Part shown: piece after piece, positions 43,662-51,417 of the stretch | How positions within the stretch are numbered: position 1 is the first letter of the stretch | How the letters are laid out: each line of letters begins with the position of its first letter | Assembly: GCA_029256705.1 (NCBI GenBank) | Contig: JAQSXK010000004.1 | Location: 1-64,000 of the forward strand | Source: Clostridia bacterium | Lineage (GTDB): Bacteria > Bacillota > Clostridia > TANB77 > CAG-465 | Reading direction: 5' to 3' | DNA length: 64,000 nt | The notes under the pieces: generated by a model | What the model saw: the letters and a program-made list of their open reading frames with translations, nothing else | The model's database searches: none | Told to the model about the DNA's origin: nothing | Made by a program: the position numbers and the translations under genes

Positions 43662-44468
43662 ATGGAAATTAGTTTAAATGTGTACATAAATGATTTTGAA
43701 ACCAATATACAATTTGATGATAGTATTATTGAGATATTGAATGCAAATAATTTTAAGATAAGTAAGTCTACATTATATTTTTTACTAAAAGATAATGTAG
43801 TTAGTTATATAGGACAGGGAAAAAATAATTTTTCCCAAGAGGATCAAAAATTTGATAAAGTTATAAAAGTTGAAGTTCCTTCATATGTCGATTTAGAATA
43901 TTTAGAGTATATTTTTATTGAAGAAGCGATACAAAAGAAAATTGAACTAATAAACAAACAAAAATCTAGTGAACCTAAAATTTGGAAAAGTCAAAAAAGT
44001 GATGTCGATGCTTATAAAGATAAAGTATTATTTATTCTTAAAAACTTTGAGTTAGACATATTTAAATCACAAAATAATACTAAATCATCAAGTAAAGAAA
44101 ACTTTTCAAAGCCTAGACATAAATGGACCAAGGAAATAAGTCAAATTTTGTTCACCGCAAAATCAATAGGTGGTGAGGGAAAAGCTATTTGGAGAAGTAA
44201 AGATGAATTGGTATTGCTTTCTGGGGCAAAGTTAACTGTAAATCCTCAGATGAATAAAGATGGGAGTATGAATTATTCAGCTCAATTTGCGCAAAAGCTT
44301 AGAACTGACCATTTAGATAAAATTGTTGATAATTATACTACAGTAGATATAGTATTTAAAAGTCCAAATCAATTAGGGATGTTTTTATTTTTTGGTGGCC
44401 AAAATACATGGGCAGAGTTAAAAGACAGTAATGGAAAATCGTTAGATGATTGGAGCAGAATTGATTGA
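43662..44468 (+). CDS. GIY-YIG-like / DUF4357 protein
   Basis: The protein has 268 residues. The N-terminal part (about 30-95) recalls a GIY-YIG nuclease domain of the kind fused to DUF4357 (VSYIGQGKNNF, FDKVIKVEVP, then an acidic helix with LEYIFIEEA), but the usual tyrosines and arginine are only partly kept. The C-terminal part (about 160-268, AKSIGGEGKAIWRSKDELVLLSGAKL) matches the DUF4357 pattern. Such proteins occur near restriction and defence genes, but none are visible here. AAAGGAGAT precedes the ATG. Single gene with its own terminator. Confidence 0.6.
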   Translation: MEISLNVYINDFETNIQFDDSIIEILNANNFKISKSTLYFLLKDNVVSYIGQGKNNFSQEDQKFDKVIKVEVPSYVDLEYLEYIFIEEAIQKKIELINKQKSSEPKIWKSQKSDVDAYKDKVLFILKNFELDIFKSQNNTKSSSKENFSKPRHKWTKEISQILFTAKSIGGEGKAIWRSKDELVLLSGAKLTVNPQMNKDGSMNYSAQFAQKLRTDHLDKIVDNYTTVDIVFKSPNQLGMFLFFGGQNTWAELKDSNGKSLDDWSRID

Positions 44469-44472
44469 TAAT

Positions 44473-44511
44473 AAAAAAGATGATAAGTTTTTATACCTAT
44501 CATCTTTTTTG
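44473..44511 (+). terminator. Terminator of the GIY-YIG-like gene
   Basis: A perfect 13-bp stem (44473-44485 with 44498-44510) ends in a T-tract. The stretch 44512-44623 shows nothing else. Confidence 0.82.
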
Positions 44512-44623
44512 TTTAATTATTACATTAAACCCACTTTTAAAAAAGTATAAGTTCATGTAATGCTATATTGGTGACCCGTTTAAGCCAAGTAGAGCAAATC
44601 TTTTACTTCAACTATGATTTCTA

Positions 44624-44971
44624 TTATTTTTCTTCCCTACTTTTTATGGCATTGTCTACAATTTTTTGAGTAGCTGCTTCCATATAAATTTCAGCATATG
44701 TTTTAGAATCTTTAACTAAATCATCACAGAATAGCCCGACATCTTCGCCAGTTACTTCTAATACTTTTTTTCCAGAAGCAACTCCATCTTCAAAGAGTTC
44801 AACAATTCCTGTTAACAAACCAATTCCTTCGGTTAATTCTACTGGTCCAATTTTAAATAAATATTTTTGGATTTCTCTATATACAATTTGGTAATCTGCT
44901 GGTAGTTTTTCCACACGTGCCATAAAGGCTCTCCATCTTCTTTTTTCCTCCAATATATCTTTTATACTCAT
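44624..44971 (-). CDS. DUF1048 family protein
   Basis: The protein has 115 residues and is soluble and helical. The opening IKDILEEKRRWRAFMARVEKLPADYQIVYREIQKYLF is the DUF1048 pattern, also present in the preceding gene. These proteins are commonly encoded behind PadR regulators in Firmicutes; their function is unknown. The start overlaps the stop of the upstream DUF1048 gene by four bases, so the two paralogues are coupled and may form a heteromer. Confidence 0.82.
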   Translation of the reverse strand: MSIKDILEEKRRWRAFMARVEKLPADYQIVYREIQKYLFKIGPVELTEGIGLLTGIVELFEDGVASGKKVLEVTGEDVGLFCDDLVKDSKTYAEIYMEAATQKIVDNAIKSREEK

Positions 44972-45321
44972 TTTAAACCTCCTAACTTTTTGGCAATATT
45001 TTTGTTTAGATTATCACGCCACTTATCTCTATATGATTTTGCCCCTTCTTCGCTCGCTAGAGATGAACAAAATCCTTTAATATCACCACCAAAGACTTCT
45101 TCTATTTGTTGTTCGTCAGCAGAAGATATTTCAAGTAATCCTACTACACCTTCCAAAATTGACATTAAATTACGACCTGAAAAGTTTGAATATATCCAAA
45201 TATTGCTCTTAATTTCTTCCCATGCCTTTTGATAATCTGTTGGTAACCTTTTAACACGTGCCTCATAAGTTTTAAATTCTTTAGTCATGTCACTACCTGT
45301 GATTTTTTCCAAAAAATTCAT
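44968..45321 (-). CDS. DUF1048 family protein
   Basis: The protein has 117 residues and is a paralogue of the downstream gene (KTYEARVKRLPTDYQKAWEEIKSNIW against RAFMARVEKLPADYQIVYREIQKYLF). The ATG at 45321 follows AAAGGAGGAAAAA; the upstream in-frame start at 45378 lies in the padR gene. Its start overlaps the PadR stop as TAATG. Confidence 0.82.
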   Translation of the reverse strand: MNFLEKITGSDMTKEFKTYEARVKRLPTDYQKAWEEIKSNIWIYSNFSGRNLMSILEGVVGLLEISSADEQQIEEVFGGDIKGFCSSLASEEGAKSYRDKWRDNLNKNIAKKLGGLK

Positions 45322-45644
45322 TATTTTTCCTCCTTTAATTCTTTTAATTTTGATGAAACAAAGTTCCATTTTTCCCAAAATTTTGTTAGTTCTTCTTTTC
45401 CTTTGTTATTCAAAGTGTAAAATTTTCTAGGTGGCCCTACGGCAGAAGCTTTTTTTTCTATATTAACTAAGTTATTTTTTTCTAGTCTAATAAGGATTGT
45501 ATATATTGTACCTTCTACAACATCATCAAAACCAATTTCATTTAGTATTTTTGTAATTTCATAACCATATGTTTCTTTTTTGTCTATTATCTCTAGTACA
45601 CATCCTTCTAATACTCCTTTTAACAATTCAGTTAAATTGTCCAT
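45321..45644 (-). CDS. PadR family transcriptional regulator
   Basis: The protein has 107 residues with the PadR winged helix: LKGVLEGCVLEIIDKKETYGYEI, VVEGTIYTILIRLEKNNLV and RKFYTLNNKGKEEL. PadR proteins usually repress their own operon and respond to small molecules or envelope stress. The gene leads a three-gene operon with two DUF1048 genes. A perfect 17-base palindrome and a half site surround the promoter, as expected for self-repression. Confidence 0.92.
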   Translation of the reverse strand: MDNLTELLKGVLEGCVLEIIDKKETYGYEITKILNEIGFDDVVEGTIYTILIRLEKNNLVNIEKKASAVGPPRKFYTLNNKGKEELTKFWEKWNFVSSKLKELKEEK

Positions 45645-45660
45645 AAAACGCCTCCTTTCT

Positions 45661-45714
45661 AGTAAGTATTACTTACTACCGCTATATTGTATCACTTACT
45701 AGAATGAATGTCAA
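45661..45714 (-). promoter_or_regulatory. padR promoter with palindromic operator
   Basis: On the minus strand: TTGACA (45714-45709), 17-bp spacer, TACAAT (45691-45686). The palindrome AGTAAGTATTACTTACT at 45661-45677 covers the start point, and a half site CTAGTAAGT lies in the spacer (45702-45694). Both sites block the promoter if bound, and PadR is the obvious candidate. Confidence 0.75.
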
Positions 45715-45796
45715 TAGTTTTACTAAAATTTTTAAACTTTTGTTATTAAAAGTATTTATTAACATTTATTATTTCATCGTTTTAACCTTTAAAATA

Positions 45797-45836
45797 AAAA
45801 AATAGATTGCTCACTCAAAGAACAATCTATTTTTTA
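45797..45836 (-). terminator. Terminator of tRNA-Glu
   Basis: A perfect 12-bp stem (45798-45809 with 45823-45834) lies 20 bases after the 3' end of tRNA-Glu, followed by T residues on the minus strand. Confidence 0.7.
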
Positions 45837-45855
45837 TTATTTTCTATATTATATC

Positions 45856-45930
45856 TGGTGACCCATACGGGAATCGAACCCATGATTCAGCCTTGAGAGG
45901 GCTACGTCTTAACCGCTTGACCAATGGGCC
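45856..45930 (-). tRNA. tRNA-Glu (CTC)
   Basis: A 75-base tRNA with encoded CCA. The acceptor GGCCCAT pairs with ATGGGTC, the D-arm is typical of tRNA-Glu (GGTCAAGCGGTTAAGAC), and the anticodon loop CTCTCAA gives anticodon CTC for GAG codons. Confidence 0.94.
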
Positions 45931-46133
45931 ATGTCACTAAGATATATTGTATCATATTTCAATAATTATTTCAATAGTTTTTATTAAATACTATTATACA
46001 TTATATAAATAAGTCTTAATGAAATATAAAATGTTGAAATAATGTTATAATTAGTGTATAATAAAAGTGAAATAAATTTTAAGTATTGAATAAAATTTAT
46101 TGGCTAGTAAATACTATAAAAGGAGTGATAACT

Positions 46134-47144
46134 ATTAATAAAAATAATAAAAAAATAAAAAAGCCTCATATAGTTAAAAATATTATGGCTTTAATTATAA
46201 TAGGAGTTTTTTTAATAATAGGTTATACCGTAAGTAGGATTTATTCCCAAATGTCTAAAGTAGAATTTGAACAAATTAATAAGGAAGACTTAGCTGTAAA
46301 TAGTGATATATTTGATGAAGTATCGGATACATTATCTAAATCCGAATTTAGTGATGTGAAGACAGTTGTTTTTTTTGGTGTAGATTCAAGAGAGACAGAA
46401 GGGGAATTTTCAGGTAGAAGTGATACAATTATGATTGCTTCAATTAATCCTAAGAATAAAGGAATTAGTTTAATTAGTATTCCAAGAGATACATACGTTA
46501 CAATTCCTGAGCATGGCAAAGATAAGATAAATCATGCATATTCTTATGGAAAAGAACAACTTGCTATAAAGACAATAAACCAAAACTTTGGATTAAATTT
46601 AACAGAGTATGTTACAATAGATTTTTCTGGTTTAATAAATGTAATTAACGAAATTGGTGGAATAGAGTTAGAAATAACAGATGCAGAGATGCAATATATA
46701 AATGGACGTTCGGCAGAAGATTATGCCATAAGTAAGAATGAAGTTAAAAAATTAACTTCATCTGGAAAAGTAAGATTAGATGGGGAACAAGCATTAACAC
46801 ATTCTAGAAACAGAACTATTGGAGATGACTTTGTAAGAGCTAGTAGACAAAGAAAAGTATTAGAAGCTCTAATCACAAAAATTTCTTCCTTAAATCCTGC
46901 TGAAATATTAAATGTTTCAGATACCGTTTTAGAAGAAGTAAAGACTAATATAAACATTGCTGGGTATATAGGGAGTTTATTAAATGTTGTTTCTAATAAA
47001 AATGAATATTTAAAAAACATGGTATCTGCACAAATACCTGCAGCAGAATATAGTGAAGGAAAAACGATAAGAGGGGTATATTATTTTACAACTGATTATA
47101 TTGACGCAAAAAATGATTTTATTAAAAATATATATGGTAAATAA
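46134..47144 (+). CDS. LytR-CpsA-Psr (LCP) family protein
   Basis: The protein has about 336 residues from 46134. A basic N-terminal tail and one membrane segment (about 17-38) precede the LCP domain: VVFFGVDSRE, GRSDTIMIASINPKNKGISL, SIPRDTYVTI, GGIELEITDAE and RNRTIGDDFVRASRQRKV. It should attach a glycopolymer to peptidoglycan. The start is unclear: AGGAG at 46121-46125 points to an ATT codon at 46134, and a TTG at 46086 has no SD. The first ATG at 46185 would remove most of the cytoplasmic tail. Confidence 0.85.
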   Translation: MNKNNKKIKKPHIVKNIMALIIIGVFLIIGYTVSRIYSQMSKVEFEQINKEDLAVNSDIFDEVSDTLSKSEFSDVKTVVFFGVDSRETEGEFSGRSDTIMIASINPKNKGISLISIPRDTYVTIPEHGKDKINHAYSYGKEQLAIKTINQNFGLNLTEYVTIDFSGLINVINEIGGIELEITDAEMQYINGRSAEDYAISKNEVKKLTSSGKVRLDGEQALTHSRNRTIGDDFVRASRQRKVLEALITKISSLNPAEILNVSDTVLEEVKTNINIAGYIGSLLNVVSNKNEYLKNMVSAQIPAAEYSEGKTIRGVYYFTTDYIDAKNDFIKNIYGK

Positions 47145-47183
47145 GAAAATAAACGATTCATAAAGTGAATCGTTTATTTTCTT
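47143..47183. terminator. Bidirectional terminator, LCP gene and dCMP deaminase operon
   Basis: A perfect 18-bp stem (47143-47160 with 47166-47183) with a 5-base loop lies between two convergent transcripts. It overlaps the LCP stop codon. Confidence 0.8.
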
Positions 47184-47197
47184 ATAATAATATTAAA

Positions 47198-47680
47198 TTA
47201 TAATTCAATTTCAATTTTTTTATTTTTCTTTATATATGGAACATATTCTACTCCAGCCATGTCTAACATTATTTTTGAAGCTTTTGTACTATCTTTATCT
47301 GCATGTTTATCATTATAATAAACTACTTTTCCTATACCAGATTGTATAATAGCTTTTGCACATTCATTACACGGAAATAACGAAACATATAATATAGATC
47401 CAACTAAATTATTATTTCTATTATTAAGTATTGCGTTAAGCTCCGCATGACACACATAGAAGTATTTTGTATCCATAGGTGAGCCAATCTTCTCCCAAGA
47501 TATTTTATCGTCTGAAATACCATTTGGAAGCCCATTATAACCTATAGATAATATTCTGTTTTCCTTGTTTACTATACATGCTCCGACTTGTCTAGTCGGA
47601 TCTTTACTTCTTTCCTCGGAAAGCTTTGCTATACCCATGAAATATTCATCCCAAGAAATATAATCGTTTCTTTTTCCCAT
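47198..47680 (-). CDS. comEB: Deoxycytidylate deaminase
   Basis: The protein has 160 residues. The zinc site is CHAELNAILN with PCNECAKAI, and the opening YISWDEYFMGIAKLSEERSKDPTRQVGACIV is typical of dCMP deaminases (the ComEB type). It makes dUMP from dCMP for thymidylate synthesis. The ATG at 47680 follows AAGGGGATG; the longer frame overlaps the HAD gene. Third gene of an operon with dut and a deoxyribonucleotidase-like gene. Confidence 0.88.
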   Translation of the reverse strand: MGKRNDYISWDEYFMGIAKLSEERSKDPTRQVGACIVNKENRILSIGYNGLPNGISDDKISWEKIGSPMDTKYFYVCHAELNAILNNRNNNLVGSILYVSLFPCNECAKAIIQSGIGKVVYYNDKHADKDSTKASKIMLDMAGVEYVPYIKKNKKIEIEL

Positions 47681-47699
47681 AATATATTCATCCCCTTTT

Positions 47700-48260
47700 T
47701 TATAATAAAATATTTTTAATTGTGTCCCAATTATCCACTCTTTTAACATTTAAGCTGTTTAAATATTCGTCTGTGAAGTTTTTATTATGGTAAGCTGTAA
47801 ATAATAGTTTTGTTTTTGCATTTCCCTCTAAATTAGACAACTTGTCATCTATTTTAATATCAAAATCTATAAATTCTTTGTGATCTGTAAATATATAATT
47901 TTTTTGAGATATAAATGGAAGATTTGTTTGCAGCCATTCAAATTTATCTTTAAGTAGTCTTCCGGATATTGAAGGTTTATCTTTAATTATATATGCAGTT
48001 ACAATAAACAATTCATATTCTTTATTTAATTTTTCTATGATTTCACGGGCATTACCAATAAAATAAGCTTTTTCATACATATTATTATTTGCAAAAAATT
48101 CAAGCCATTTTTCTTTGTTTTCATCAGGTATTATATCCTGCATATAGTAATTAGCAAAATCTTCTATTACATAATTTTTGTTTGTAAATTTATTTACAAG
48201 ATATAGAAATCCGCCATGACATATAACATCATCCATGTCAATCATTAATCGTTTTTTCAT
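47700..48260 (-). CDS. HAD-type 5'-deoxyribonucleotidase-like protein
   Basis: The protein has 186 residues with HAD motif I LMIDMDDVICHGG, motif II around FIVTAYI, and motif IV FDIKIDDKLSN. It belongs to the same group as the 34575-35168 protein and probably dephosphorylates a pyrimidine dNMP. It starts two bases after the dut stop and precedes the dCMP deaminase gene, a consistent pyrimidine deoxynucleotide setting. Confidence 0.75.
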   Translation of the reverse strand: MKKRLMIDMDDVICHGGFLYLVNKFTNKNYVIEDFANYYMQDIIPDENKEKWLEFFANNNMYEKAYFIGNAREIIEKLNKEYELFIVTAYIIKDKPSISGRLLKDKFEWLQTNLPFISQKNYIFTDHKEFIDFDIKIDDKLSNLEGNAKTKLLFTAYHNKNFTDEYLNSLNVKRVDNWDTIKNILL

Positions 48261-48262
48261 AC

Positions 48263-48772
48263 TTATTTACCAGTACTTCCTATTCCACCTTGGCGTGTAC
48301 CATCAGCATTATCATCATCTGCTATTAAGAACTTTTGAAAGTATGCTTGTCCAATTCTATCACCTTTTTTTATATGTAAGTCAGCTGGAAAAAAGTTATA
48401 ATATTGGTATATTATATTTCCGTCATTAGATGGATTATTGTAATAATCACATTCAAATATACCAAGTGAATTTGCCATTACAAGACCAACTTTTGATGGG
48501 CCAGAACTTCTATTTGCGATAATCATAACTTCATCTTCACCAAAATAAGCTTTAACACCAGTATAAATTTTTGTAGGCACAATATCCAAGTATTCAGTAT
48601 TTCCACTAAAGAACCTTTTTGCATTTTCAAATACAATTTTCCAAATTGATGGTACTATTATATCCTCAGGTGCTTGTAAGTCATATGCAACAGAATGTTT
48701 AGTACTTCTAACTGGTAAAACAATATTCTTATCTTCGTAACCTTTACAAATTTCAAAACCTCTTGTTCTCAT
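48263..48772 (-). CDS. dut: dUTP diphosphatase (trimeric dUTPase family)
   Basis: The protein has 169 residues. dUTPase motifs are seen: HSVAYDLQAPEDI (motif 1), NRSSGPSKVGLVMANSLG (motif 2), IFECDYYNN (motif 3), KKGDRIGQAYFQKF (motif 4) and RQGGIGSTGK (motif 5). It hydrolyses dUTP to dUMP, protecting DNA from uracil and feeding thymidylate synthase. Motif 3 differs from the usual GVIDSDYRG, so a dCTP deaminase-related activity should be kept in mind. First gene of its operon, with a GGAGG SD directly behind a terminator. Confidence 0.82.
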   Translation of the reverse strand: MRTRGFEICKGYEDKNIVLPVRSTKHSVAYDLQAPEDIIVPSIWKIVFENAKRFFSGNTEYLDIVPTKIYTGVKAYFGEDEVMIIANRSSGPSKVGLVMANSLGIFECDYYNNPSNDGNIIYQYYNFFPADLHIKKGDRIGQAYFQKFLIADDDNADGTRQGGIGSTGK

Positions 48773-48786
48773 TTAAAATCCTCCTT

Positions 48787-48824
48787 AAAAAAATAACGTA
48801 TGTTATTTATAAACATACGTTATT
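48787..48824 (-). terminator. Hairpin terminator of htpX, abutting the dut SD
   Basis: A perfect 13-bp stem (48812-48824 with 48792-48804) with a 7-base loop is followed on the minus strand by seven T residues, and the T-tract runs straight into the dut SD (48786-48780). Confidence 0.8.
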
Positions 48825-48832
48825 ATATCATA

Positions 48833-49708
48833 TTACTGTATATTTTGCAAGCGTTCAATTCTCTTTTCTAAAGGTGGATGTGTCGAAAATAAATTAGCAA
48901 CATCCTTTCCTTTAAATGGGTTTACTATATACATATGCGCAGTCGATTTATTAGCTGTTTCTAATGGTTCTATGTCTAAAGTAAGTTTTGTTAAAGCAGA
49001 TTTTAAACCCTCTGGATTTCTAGTAAGCTCGATTGCTGAACTATCTGCTAAATATTCTCTTTTTCTAGATATAGCAAGTTGCATTAAAGTAGCAAATATA
49101 GGAGAAAGTATTAGAAAAATTATAGCAATTATAGCAACTACTCCAGAGTTTTTATCATCACTATTTCTCGAACGACCAAATGCGAATCTTGAAATACTAT
49201 CAGATAATATAACTACAAAGCCTACAAAAACTGTGACAACCGTTGAAAGTAATATGTCGTAATTTTTGATATGTGATAATTCATGTGCCATAACACCTTC
49301 AAGTTCATATTTGTCCATTTTTTCTATTAATCCTGTAGTGAAACAAATAACAGCATGTTCTGGGTTTCTTCCTGTTGCAAAAGCGTTAGGAGCAGAATCC
49401 TCAATAACATAAAGTTTAGGTCTTGGAAGACCAGCAGCAATACATAGATTATCTAAAATAGTACTAATTAATTTATCTTGCTCTTCAGTTGCAGGTCTTG
49501 CTCCGTTTAATGTTAGTATAATTTTATCACTGTTGTAATAGGATATAAATGCTGTTATGGATGCAACAAAAAGTGCAATTACTGCAGAAATTGGCCCAAA
49601 ATCGAAATATATACAAGTATAATATACCCCTATCATTATTACAATTATGAAAATTGATACTATAAAAAACGATTCTATCTTATTTTTTCTAACATCTCTA
49701 AGTATCAT
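48833..49708 (-). CDS. htpX: HtpX-type membrane zinc metalloprotease
   Basis: The protein has 291 residues with four hydrophobic segments (about 14-33, 38-56, 150-175, 190-210). The zinc motif is HELSH (His142, Glu143, His146), and EYLADSSAIELT supplies the third ligand Glu. HtpX degrades misfolded membrane proteins. In Firmicutes it often pairs with lemA, as here, with 13 bases between the genes. Confidence 0.92.
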   Translation of the reverse strand: MILRDVRKNKIESFFIVSIFIIVIMIGVYYTCIYFDFGPISAVIALFVASITAFISYYNSDKIILTLNGARPATEEQDKLISTILDNLCIAAGLPRPKLYVIEDSAPNAFATGRNPEHAVICFTTGLIEKMDKYELEGVMAHELSHIKNYDILLSTVVTVFVGFVVILSDSISRFAFGRSRNSDDKNSGVVAIIAIIFLILSPIFATLMQLAISRKREYLADSSAIELTRNPEGLKSALTKLTLDIEPLETANKSTAHMYIVNPFKGKDVANLFSTHPPLEKRIERLQNIQ

Positions 49709-49721
49709 ACAAAATTACCTT

Positions 49722-50273
49722 TTAGAACTGTACTTTTACAGCTTCTCTTTCTTTTGAATCAGCTATTTCAAAGAAACTTTCTTCTTTAAAATTAAACATT
49801 CCAGCAAAAATATTGCTTGGGAAAGTCATGATTGCTGTATTGTACATTTGAACTGTATCATTGTAAAATTGTCTTGAATAAGCTACTTTATCTTCTGTTG
49901 ATGCAAGTTCAACTTGAAGAGAAGCAAAGTTTTCATTAGCTTTTAATTCTGGATAGCTTTCAGCTAAAGCAAATATAGATTTTAAACTATCAGTTAACAT
50001 ATTATTTGCTTGTGATTTGTCAGATACTGATTGAGCACTTGTAAATGAATTTCTAGCTTCAACTATTTTTTCAAATGTTGATTGCTCATGTGTAGCATAT
50101 CCTTTAACTGTTTCAACTAAATTTGGTATTAAATCAAATCTTCTTTTAAGTTGGGTATCGATTTGAGCCCAAGCGTTTCTTACACGCATTTTAAGACTTA
50201 CAAGATTGTTGTATATAAATATGCACATTAAAACAAGTATAACAACAACGCCGAGAATTATATAACCTATCAT
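49722..50273 (-). CDS. lemA: LemA family protein
   Basis: The protein has 183 residues. One N-terminal transmembrane segment (about 3-22) precedes a helical domain with the LemA signature: NAWAQIDTQLKRRFDLIPNL, VKGYATHEQSTFEKIVEAR and RQFYNDTVQMYNTAIMTFPS. LemA proteins are membrane-anchored helical bundles of uncertain function, possibly assisting HtpX. First gene of lemA-htpX, with a GGGAGG SD. Confidence 0.93.
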   Translation of the reverse strand: MIGYIILGVVVILVLMCIFIYNNLVSLKMRVRNAWAQIDTQLKRRFDLIPNLVETVKGYATHEQSTFEKIVEARNSFTSAQSVSDKSQANNMLTDSLKSIFALAESYPELKANENFASLQVELASTEDKVAYSRQFYNDTVQMYNTAIMTFPSNIFAGMFNFKEESFFEIADSKEREAVKVQF

Positions 50274-50308
50274 ATTAAAACCTCCCTATATTCTAGATTT
50301 ATGCATAC

Positions 50309-50337
50309 ATTATATCATAAATGATTTTATTAATCAA
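50309..50337 (-). promoter_or_regulatory. Sigma-A promoter of lemA-htpX
   Basis: On the minus strand: TTGATT (50337-50332), 17 bp, TATAAT (50314-50309) with an extended TGn. Confidence 0.72.
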
Positions 50338-50454
50338 TATCTTTTATATAATAATAAATTATAATAAAAATATGTGGTAAAAAGTCATATTTTGGGTATG
50401 AAAATAGAATATATATTATTAGCATATATAATTTAACAAAACATAACATACGAA

Positions 50455-50482
50455 TTGAAAATAATAAAATATATAATATAAT
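50455..50482 (+). promoter_or_regulatory. Possible promoter of agrB-agrD
   Basis: TTGAAA at 50455-50460, a 16-bp spacer and TATAAT at 50477-50482. No clear pair of LytTR-type direct repeats is seen upstream. Confidence 0.5.
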
Positions 50483-50500
50483 TTTATTAGGGGAAGTAAT

Positions 50501-51124
50501 ATGATAGAAAAAATGAGCCAATATATAGTAAGAAATATACTTCTTACGGACGAGCAGTCAAGTGATGATGAAAAAGAGATTATACTTTTCGGAGTTACAA
50601 GAATATTAGAAGATGTGCCTAAGTTTATTGCCATATTTTTAATGTGTTATTTATTAGACATATTGAAAGAATTATCAGTAGTTTTTGCTATAACAATAAG
50701 TTATAAAACATTCGTTGGGGGAGCTCACGCAAGAACTAATTGGGGTTGCTTTATAATATCATCTATATACTTTATATTGCCTATTATATTCGCTAAATAT
50801 TTTAATTACAGTGTATATTTATTAGATATATTATTTGTATTAGTTATAATATTTTCTCTATATATAATAGTAAAAATGGCCCCTGCAGATACTGAAGAAG
50901 TACCAATCATAAGTAAGAAAAAGAGAAATCAATTAAAAGTTTTTGGTGGAATATCTATAACTGTTATTACTTTTTCTATAATTATGTTGATTAAAGATAT
51001 AACATACATAAAAATAATATTGTATACAGTATTTTTAATAGACTTGTTTGCTACACCACTTGCTTATAAATTACTGAAATGTAAATTAGGAATTGAAGCC
51101 GAAGAGTTTAAAGATCTTTACTAA
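50501..51124 (+). CDS. agrB: AgrB-type processing and export protein of a cyclic peptide signal
   Basis: The protein has 207 residues with about five transmembrane segments. The catalytic pair of AgrB cysteine proteases is present: His76 and Cys83 in FVGGAHARTNWGC. AgrB cuts the C-terminal tail from the AgrD precursor and forms a thiolactone ring. A GGGGAAGT SD precedes the ATG. The AgrD precursor gene follows 129 bases downstream on the same strand. Confidence 0.92.
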   Translation: MIEKMSQYIVRNILLTDEQSSDDEKEIILFGVTRILEDVPKFIAIFLMCYLLDILKELSVVFAITISYKTFVGGAHARTNWGCFIISSIYFILPIIFAKYFNYSVYLLDILFVLVIIFSLYIIVKMAPADTEEVPIISKKKRNQLKVFGGISITVITFSIIMLIKDITYIKIILYTVFLIDLFATPLAYKLLKCKLGIEAEEFKDLY

Positions 51125-51134
51125 AAATGAATAT

Positions 51135-51227
51135 AATTTTAATGTTTTGTTAGATTTTATTAAATTTATAATATGTTTAAAAAAATCTTATCTAATAGTA
51201 CAATCAAAAAGACAAGACATTAAAATT
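51135..51227 (+). repeat. Long inverted repeat in the agrB-agrD gap
   Basis: A 16-base arm at 51135-51150 is complementary to 51212-51227 with one mismatch. Shorter matching stretches lie inside (TTAGAT with ATCTAA). The gap of 129 bases could thus fold into an extended hairpin just upstream of the agrD SD (51241-51247). Confidence 0.6.
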
Positions 51228-51253
51228 TATATATAAATGAAGGAGGGATATAT

Positions 51254-51367
51254 ATGAAAAAGTTATTTAAGAAATTTGTTGAGCTATACGCAAAATCTTC
51301 TACTAACAGCTGCTTATGGGTAGTATTTCATCAACCTAAGACTCCAAGATGCTTAATCCAAAAATAA
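51254..51367 (+). CDS. agrD: AgrD-type cyclic lactone autoinducer precursor
   Basis: The protein has only 37 residues: an amphipathic N-terminal helix (MKKLFKKFVELYAKSS), a core TNSCLWVVF, and a tail HQPKTPRCLIQK. Cys20 and the ring residues resemble the CLWFT signal of Clostridium perfringens, whose tail also begins HQP. Cutting after Phe25 would give a thiolactone from CLWVVF. A very strong SD (AAGGAGGGA) precedes it. It lies downstream of agrB and is followed by a bidirectional terminator. Confidence 0.88.
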   Translation: MKKLFKKFVELYAKSSTNSCLWVVFHQPKTPRCLIQK

Positions 51368-51381
51368 AGTCTTGCGAAAGC

Positions 51382-51413
51382 AAAAAGAAGAGATAAAATC
51401 TCTTCTTTTTTAT
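51382..51413. terminator. Bidirectional terminator between agrD and agrC
   Basis: A perfect 12-bp stem (51382-51393 with 51399-51410) lies between the convergent agrBD and agrAC transcripts. Confidence 0.8.
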
Positions 51414-51417
51414 TATT

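Noticed and set aside
50274..50454. AgrA-type direct repeats upstream of agrB
   Set aside because: Only weak TAACA-like repeats are present, not distinguishable from the AT-rich background.
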